From Sphingopyxis sp. (GTDB taxonomy: Bacteria > Pseudomonadota > Alphaproteobacteria > Sphingomonadales > Sphingomonadaceae): a stretch of 64,000 bases of DNA. Position numbers and translations under genes: made by a program. Below are positions 59,062 to 64,000 of the stretch, piece by piece. The notes beneath the pieces are model-generated. The model was given only the letters and a program-made list of their open reading frames with translations. It had not been told where the DNA came from and did not search any database. Within the stretch, counting starts at the first letter, position 1, and each line of letters begins with the position of its first letter. Location: positions 1 through 64,000 of the forward strand of contig NVXM01000009.1 in the NCBI GenBank assembly GCA_002733865.1, in the 5' to 3' direction.

Positions 59062-59247
59062 TCAATATTGTTGGCTACTTTTATTACCTTCACCAGCCTC
59101 ATCATCCTCAAATATCTTCGACGGATCACCGGTATGCTGAGGCTCATCAAAATCAGGTCCATCACGAAATATTTCCTCAGAACGTTTTTTCAGCTTTTTT
59201 TGGATTTCTTTTAGTCGGTCATTATTCGATTTCTGTTTATCGCTCAT
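59062..59247 (-). CDS. Small charged protein coupled to GNAT (chromosomal copy)
   Basis: The ATG at 59247 gives 61 residues (MSDKQKSNNDRLKEIQKKLK), with a longer 74-residue form from 59286 less likely. It is rich in Lys, Glu and Asp, with a helical N-terminal half and an acidic C-terminal half (DEPQHTGDPSKIFEDDEAGE). It starts one base after the stop of the GNAT gene. Sequence similarity to the cassette small protein at 206-406 is weak, but size, charge and position match. Confidence 0.65.
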   Translation of the reverse strand: MSDKQKSNNDRLKEIQKKLKKRSEEIFRDGPDFDEPQHTGDPSKIFEDDEAGEGNKSSQQY

Positions 59248-59248
59248 A

Positions 59249-59803
59249 TTACAACCTCTTGTATAGATAATGAGGCTTCTGTTCATGCACGTCTTCGAGC
59301 CCCATAGAACCTTTGACGTATTTATATCCGTAACGGGAATAGTAGTTTACGAGTTCTTGGTTGGATGGGTGCATGATACGCAGTTCATCTGCCCCAAGAC
59401 CTAACGCATATGCTTCTGCTGCCAGCAAGTTGATTTGCATGACCTGTCCACGCAATGGGCAGTTGTCTGGTGCGCGCTCAACAAAATCTATTCTGAGTCG
59501 AGAGCCATTATATGACGGGCGACCAATCGACAGGCCGCATAGAACATCGGATTTCCAGATCGCAAGCTCAAATCGTTTGGGGTAACGAAGACTGTAAACG
59601 TTGTAGCCAGCAGTCCATTCCCAATCGACTTGTCGCTTATCACTCACCTTCCAGGCCTTCGCCCGAGCAAGGGAATGCGAGTCGATACCTTTGAGACTGA
59701 TTACACCTTTATATTTAGGTGGTAGTGACGCTTCAGCTAATTTGCGAGCCTCTAATCGAAGCTGCTCGTATCTTCGCTCTGCGTCCAAGTGCGTTGCTTG
59801 CAT
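59249..59803 (-). CDS. GNAT-like N-acetyltransferase (chromosomal paralogue)
   Basis: The 184-residue protein is a clear homologue of the cassette GNAT at 403-927. It keeps RAKAW, RQVDWEWT, YPKRFELAIW, SIGRPSYNGSRLRI, APDNCPLRGQVMQ, GADELRIMHPSNQELVNYYSRYGY. No attC site is near, so this copy is not an obvious cassette. It is followed by a small charged protein gene, as in the integron. Confidence 0.75.
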   Translation of the reverse strand: MQATHLDAERRYEQLRLEARKLAEASLPPKYKGVISLKGIDSHSLARAKAWKVSDKRQVDWEWTAGYNVYSLRYPKRFELAIWKSDVLCGLSIGRPSYNGSRLRIDFVERAPDNCPLRGQVMQINLLAAEAYALGLGADELRIMHPSNQELVNYYSRYGYKYVKGSMGLEDVHEQKPHYLYKRL

Positions 59804-59963
59804 TAGATATCCTTATCGTGAAACCGGTGCGACTGGGTAACTGTACCCCCCTCCCCTTCGGCGATCAAGTGTGAGTGCACGACCTGTAATTCAGCAACGT
59901 CATTCGCGAATAGCCTCCGGCTAAATCCCTCATTCAGGTAGCCGCCAACACCGAATTTCACCC

Positions 59964-59990
59964 ACAAAAAAACCGGCCGAAGCCGGTTTC
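59964..59990 (-). terminator. Intrinsic terminator of fadA
   Basis: On the minus strand, AAACCGGC-TTC-GGCCGGTT is followed by seven T. It is about 45 bases past the fadA stop. Confidence 0.88.
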
Positions 59991-60033
59991 TTTAGAAAGA
60001 TGCAATCTCATTGGGCGAGTAGCCCAATGTTAT

Positions 60034-61212
<1,179 letters not shown>

Positions 61213-61234
61213 TCAAATTCTCCTAGTGCGCTAA

Positions 61235-63385
61235 TTAACCGAAGTAGCTTTCGCCGTTCGCTGCCATTTCACGCATGCGATCGGTTGCCTTGTATAGATT
61301 GCCGAGGTCAGCGTACTTGTCACACAGTGCAACGAAGTCAGCCATGCCAACAGAATCCATGTAACGACATGCACCACCACGGAATGGAGGGAAGCCGATA
61401 CCGAAGATCAGACCCATGTCTGCTTCAGCAGCGGTGTCTACAATGCCTTCTTCGATACAACGTGCTACTTCGATACACATTGGGATCATACAGCGAGCAA
61501 TGATTTCTTCTGCGTCGAAGTCTTTCGCGTCTGCAACCACTGGCTTGATCAGCTCATAGGTAGTTGGATCAACGACTTTCTTCGGCTTGCCCTTCTTGTC
61601 GGTTTCGTACACATAGAAACCTTTGCCGTTTTTCTGGCCGTAACGTTCGTTTTCGAACATCACTTCCATAGATGACTTGAAGTCACCTTTCATACGGTCT
61701 GGGAAACCTTCAGCCATTACTTCATTGGCGTGAACACCGGTATCAATACCAACAACGTCAAGTAAGTAAGCTGGGCCCATTGGGAAACCAAACTTTTCCA
61801 TGACTTTATCGATCTTGGTGAAGTCACCACCGTCACGTACTAGGCCAGCAAAACCAGCGAAGTATGGGAACAATACGCGGTTAACTAGGAAGCCCGGGCA
61901 ATCGTTAACAACGATTGGGGTCTTGCCCATTTTCTTGGCGTAAGCAACAACGGTAGACACAGCTTCTTCTGAAGTTTTAGAACCACGAATAACTTCAACC
62001 AGTGGCATCATGTTTACTGGGTTAAAGAAGTGCATACCCAAGAAGTTTTCAGGACGCTTAAGGTCAGCTGCTAACAGGTCGATAGAAATAGTCGAGGTGT
62101 TAGAAGTGATGATGGTTTCAGGGCGAACTTTATCTTCCAGTTCAGCCAGTACCATTTTTTTCACTTTCGGGTTTTCAACAACGGCTTCTACAACCGTGTC
62201 TACTGTGCCGAAATCGCCGTAGGTCAAGGTAGGACGAATGCGGTTTAGCGCTTCACCCATTTGAGCTGGCTTCATTTTCTTACGTTCAACACGCTTAGAC
62301 AGTAGCTTGTTGGCTTCGTTTAAGCCTAGCTCGATACCGGCTTCAGCGATGTCTTTCATCATGATCGGTGTGCCTTTCAGCGCCGACTGGTAAGCGATAC
62401 CGCCACCCATGATGCCTGCACCCAAAACAGCAGCCATGTTCGTCGGCTTCGCTGATTTGTCGTAATCTTTGGCTTTTTTCTTCAAGAACTGGTCGTTCAT
62501 GAACAAACCGATCAGTGCGTTGCTTTCTGACGTTTTAGCCAGTTTTGCAAAACCTGCAGACTCAACTTCCAGTGCCTTATCACGGCCCATGGTGGCTGCT
62601 TTCTGCATGCTCTTGATCGCAACGATTGGCGCTGGGTAATGACCTTTGGTCTGGCCAGCAACGAAACCTTTTGCGGTTTCGAATACCATCATTGATTCCA
62701 TGGAGTTCAACTTCAGTTTTGAAGTTTTCTCTTCACGGCGTGCCTGCCAGTTGATCTCACCTGCGATGGCAGACTTCAACATAGCGATTGATTGGTCGCG
62801 CAGTTTGTCAGCAGCAACAACAGCGTCTACTGCGCCGTCTGCCAGTGCTTTTTCTGGCTTGTTTTCTGCGCCCATGCAAATCCATTCGATTGCATTGTCA
62901 GCGCCGATAACGCGTGGCAAACGTACGGTACCGCCGAAGCCAGGCATTAAGCCTAGTTTCACTTCTGGCAGACCAACTTTTGCTTTGTCTGACATAACAC
63001 GTAGGTCAGTCGACAGACACATTTCAAAACCACCACCCAGAGCGATGCCATTAATAGCAGTCAGGGTTGGTACTTCAAGGTCTTCGATTGTGCTGAAAAT
63101 TTTGTTGGCTTCCAGGCCCCAAGCAGCGATTTCTTCTTCGGTTTGCTTAAATGCTTCGCCGAATTCGGTGATGTCTGCTCCGACGATGAATACATCTTTG
63201 CCGGAAGTAACGAGTACACCTTTAACTTCGCTGTTGCCCTTAATAGCAGCAACGGCTGCATTCAGGTCTTCGAGAGTGACGCGGTTAAACTTGTTAACTG
63301 ATTCGCCTTGTAGATCGAATTTCAGTTCGGCGATGCCGCCTTCAATCAAGGTTACCGTGATGGCTTTACCTTCGTAAATCATCAA
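61235..63385 (-). CDS. fadB: Multifunctional fatty acid oxidation complex subunit FadB
   Basis: The 716-residue protein is the usual size. The N-terminal enoyl-CoA hydratase/isomerase part has [11 protein letters not shown] and [18 protein letters not shown]. The NAD site [18 protein letters not shown] begins near residue 320, and the 3-hydroxyacyl-CoA dehydrogenase part has [19 protein letters not shown] and [16 protein letters not shown]. It hydrates and oxidises acyl-CoA in beta-oxidation. A 340-base region lies upstream (63386-63724) with no gene; FadR or PsrA sites could not be placed with confidence. Confidence 0.97.
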   Translation of the reverse strand: MMIYEGKAITVTLIEGGIAELKFDLQGESVNKFNRVTLEDLNAAVAAIKGNSEVKGVLVTSGKDVFIVGADITEFGEAFKQTEEEIAAWGLEANKIFSTIEDLEVPTLTAINGIALGGGFEMCLSTDLRVMSDKAKVGLPEVKLGLMPGFGGTVRLPRVIGADNAIEWICMGAENKPEKALADGAVDAVVAADKLRDQSIAMLKSAIAGEINWQARREEKTSKLKLNSMESMMVFETAKGFVAGQTKGHYPAPIVAIKSMQKAATMGRDKALEVESAGFAKLAKTSESNALIGLFMNDQFLKKKAKDYDKSAKPTNMAAVLGAGIMGGGIAYQSALKGTPIMMKDIAEAGIELGLNEANKLLSKRVERKKMKPAQMGEALNRIRPTLTYGDFGTVDTVVEAVVENPKVKKMVLAELEDKVRPETIITSNTSTISIDLLAADLKRPENFLGMHFFNPVNMMPLVEVIRGSKTSEEAVSTVVAYAKKMGKTPIVVNDCPGFLVNRVLFPYFAGFAGLVRDGGDFTKIDKVMEKFGFPMGPAYLLDVVGIDTGVHANEVMAEGFPDRMKGDFKSSMEVMFENERYGQKNGKGFYVYETDKKGKPKKVVDPTTYELIKPVVADAKDFDAEEIIARCMIPMCIEVARCIEEGIVDTAAEADMGLIFGIGFPPFRGGACRYMDSVGMADFVALCDKYADLGNLYKATDRMREMAANGESYFG

Positions 63386-63724
63386 CTGATCTCCACATGG
63401 TGGTTAGCTGTTGGCCGTTGTGTGCAAGCTTGTTGCTTGAACATGCCGGTTGGTGAATCAACACTAGTTGAAATTGTTTACAAATCAAACAATTCATACG
63501 AGCGTTTGAATCTGAGTGGCACACGATCCTAGAAACCCATTAGAAAGTCAATAGAGCGTCAATAGAACGACGCTTGAAACATTCAACGTGAACCAGTTCA
63601 CACCACTAGAGTTCCTGCCTATAAGAATTGTGTACCTTTGTAAGTAAGAGGTACTCCATTAGGATTTATGTGCTTACAATATCATTGCATAACAAAAACA
63701 AACGATCGCAATCAGGGACTCCAT
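63386..63724. other. Divergent promoter region of fadBA and the next gene
   Basis: No gene is supported here; a plus-strand ORF at 63628-63834 is out of frame with the real gene that starts at 63725. Promoters for fadB (minus) and the secreted-protein gene (plus) must lie in it. CAATAGA occurs twice near 63550. Confidence 0.5.
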
Positions 63725-64000
63725 ATGAATACTGTAAAAGCACTTGCGTTCTTTATGATGTCATTGCTGACTGCAGTTACTTCAGCGTCTCCGTCTCAAG
63801 ATCAGCTCCAGCAACTTCGTGTCAGCGTGACTGACGCTATGACAGCCTTTTATATGTACAACGGGTTAGAAGCCGATGTGAAGTACGCTGCGCGAATGGA
63901 TCGCAATATAGAAGCGGCATTTGATGCTCTAACCAGTATCACTGAAGGGGGCGATTCGGATGAAGAAACCGCCTTTATCCGCTCACTTTTGAGTGATTGG
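63725..64000 (+). CDS. Secreted protein of unknown function, cut by the window end
   Basis: The frame from the ATG at 63725 stays open to the end of the window (92 codons). It begins with a signal peptide (MNTVKALAFFMMSLLTAVTS, followed by ASPS) and then helical sequence with DAMTAFYMYNGLEADVKYAA and FDALTSI. The fold is not recognised. It is divergent from fadB. Confidence 0.65.
   Translation, partial: MNTVKALAFFMMSLLTAVTSASPSQDQLQQLRVSVTDAMTAFYMYNGLEADVKYAARMDRNIEAAFDALTSITEGGDSDEETAFIRSLLSDW

Noticed and set aside
62646-63377. 243-residue plus-strand ORF opposite fadB
   Set aside because: Antisense shadow of a certain gene.
63480-63510. PsrA/FadR operator upstream of fadB
   Set aside because: CAAAC and GTTTG words are present, but the spacing does not fit the known motifs.

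Overview
The window looks like a chromosomal segment of a marine, hydrocarbon-using gammaproteobacterium of the Oceanospirillales type (Thalassolituus-like is an inference). The basis is an AlkB alkane monooxygenase with a divergent GntR regulator, fadBA, a giant NAD-glutamate dehydrogenase, the smc-zipA-ligA order and a Bat operon. No RNA gene was seen.

Region 1 (1-10406) is a sedentary chromosomal integron. A SOS-type integrase gene (9432-10352, +) is divergent from a cassette array on the minus strand. The attI core is near 9095-9100 and the attC sites end near 7575, 6620 (interrupted), 3904, 2519, 998 and 102. Reading away from attI, the six cassettes hold: a two-gene CD-NTase + SLATT module (a CBASS-like antiphage system); a small unknown protein plus a lipoprotein; an extradiol-type dioxygenase; a putative PD-(D/E)xK endonuclease; a putative pore-forming toxin with a membrane immunity partner; and a GNAT protein with a coupled small charged protein. 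An IS1182-family element sits inside the attC of cassette 2 with a 3-bp AAC target duplication, and an IS3-like element starts at the left edge. The integrase has an amber codon exactly where related integrases continue into a conserved C-terminal tail.

Region 2 (10500-42900) is mostly core genome: amtB, rlmKL, rmf, pyrD, DUF2835, NAD-GDH, the moxR-DUF58-DUF4381-batA-batB-batD operon, a histidine kinase split by an in-frame TAA with its HD-GYP response regulator, ligA, zipA, smc, and gntR/alkB.

Region 3 (43360-59810) is accessory: a DUF3089 hydrolase, a Tat-exported GMC oxidoreductase, a periplasmic binding-like protein, a TetR regulator divergent from a secreted tandem PhlG-like protein, a PepSY/cytochrome b561 pair behind a Fur-like box, a YdeI-like protein, a minimal RiPP locus (NHLP-type precursor plus stand-alone YcaO), a DJ-1/PfpI protein, a beta-propeller lipoprotein between two broken RAYT transposase copies, an HNH-like zinc protein, and a second copy of the GNAT + small protein module outside the integron.

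Region 4 (59960-64000) holds fadA and fadB of beta-oxidation, which together with alkB and gntR make the metabolic theme alkane and fatty acid use, and the start of a secreted protein cut by the window end. Most exciting candidates: the two-gene NHLP/YcaO locus, the integron-borne CD-NTase/SLATT system, and the GNAT + small protein module found both as a cassette and as a chromosomal pair.
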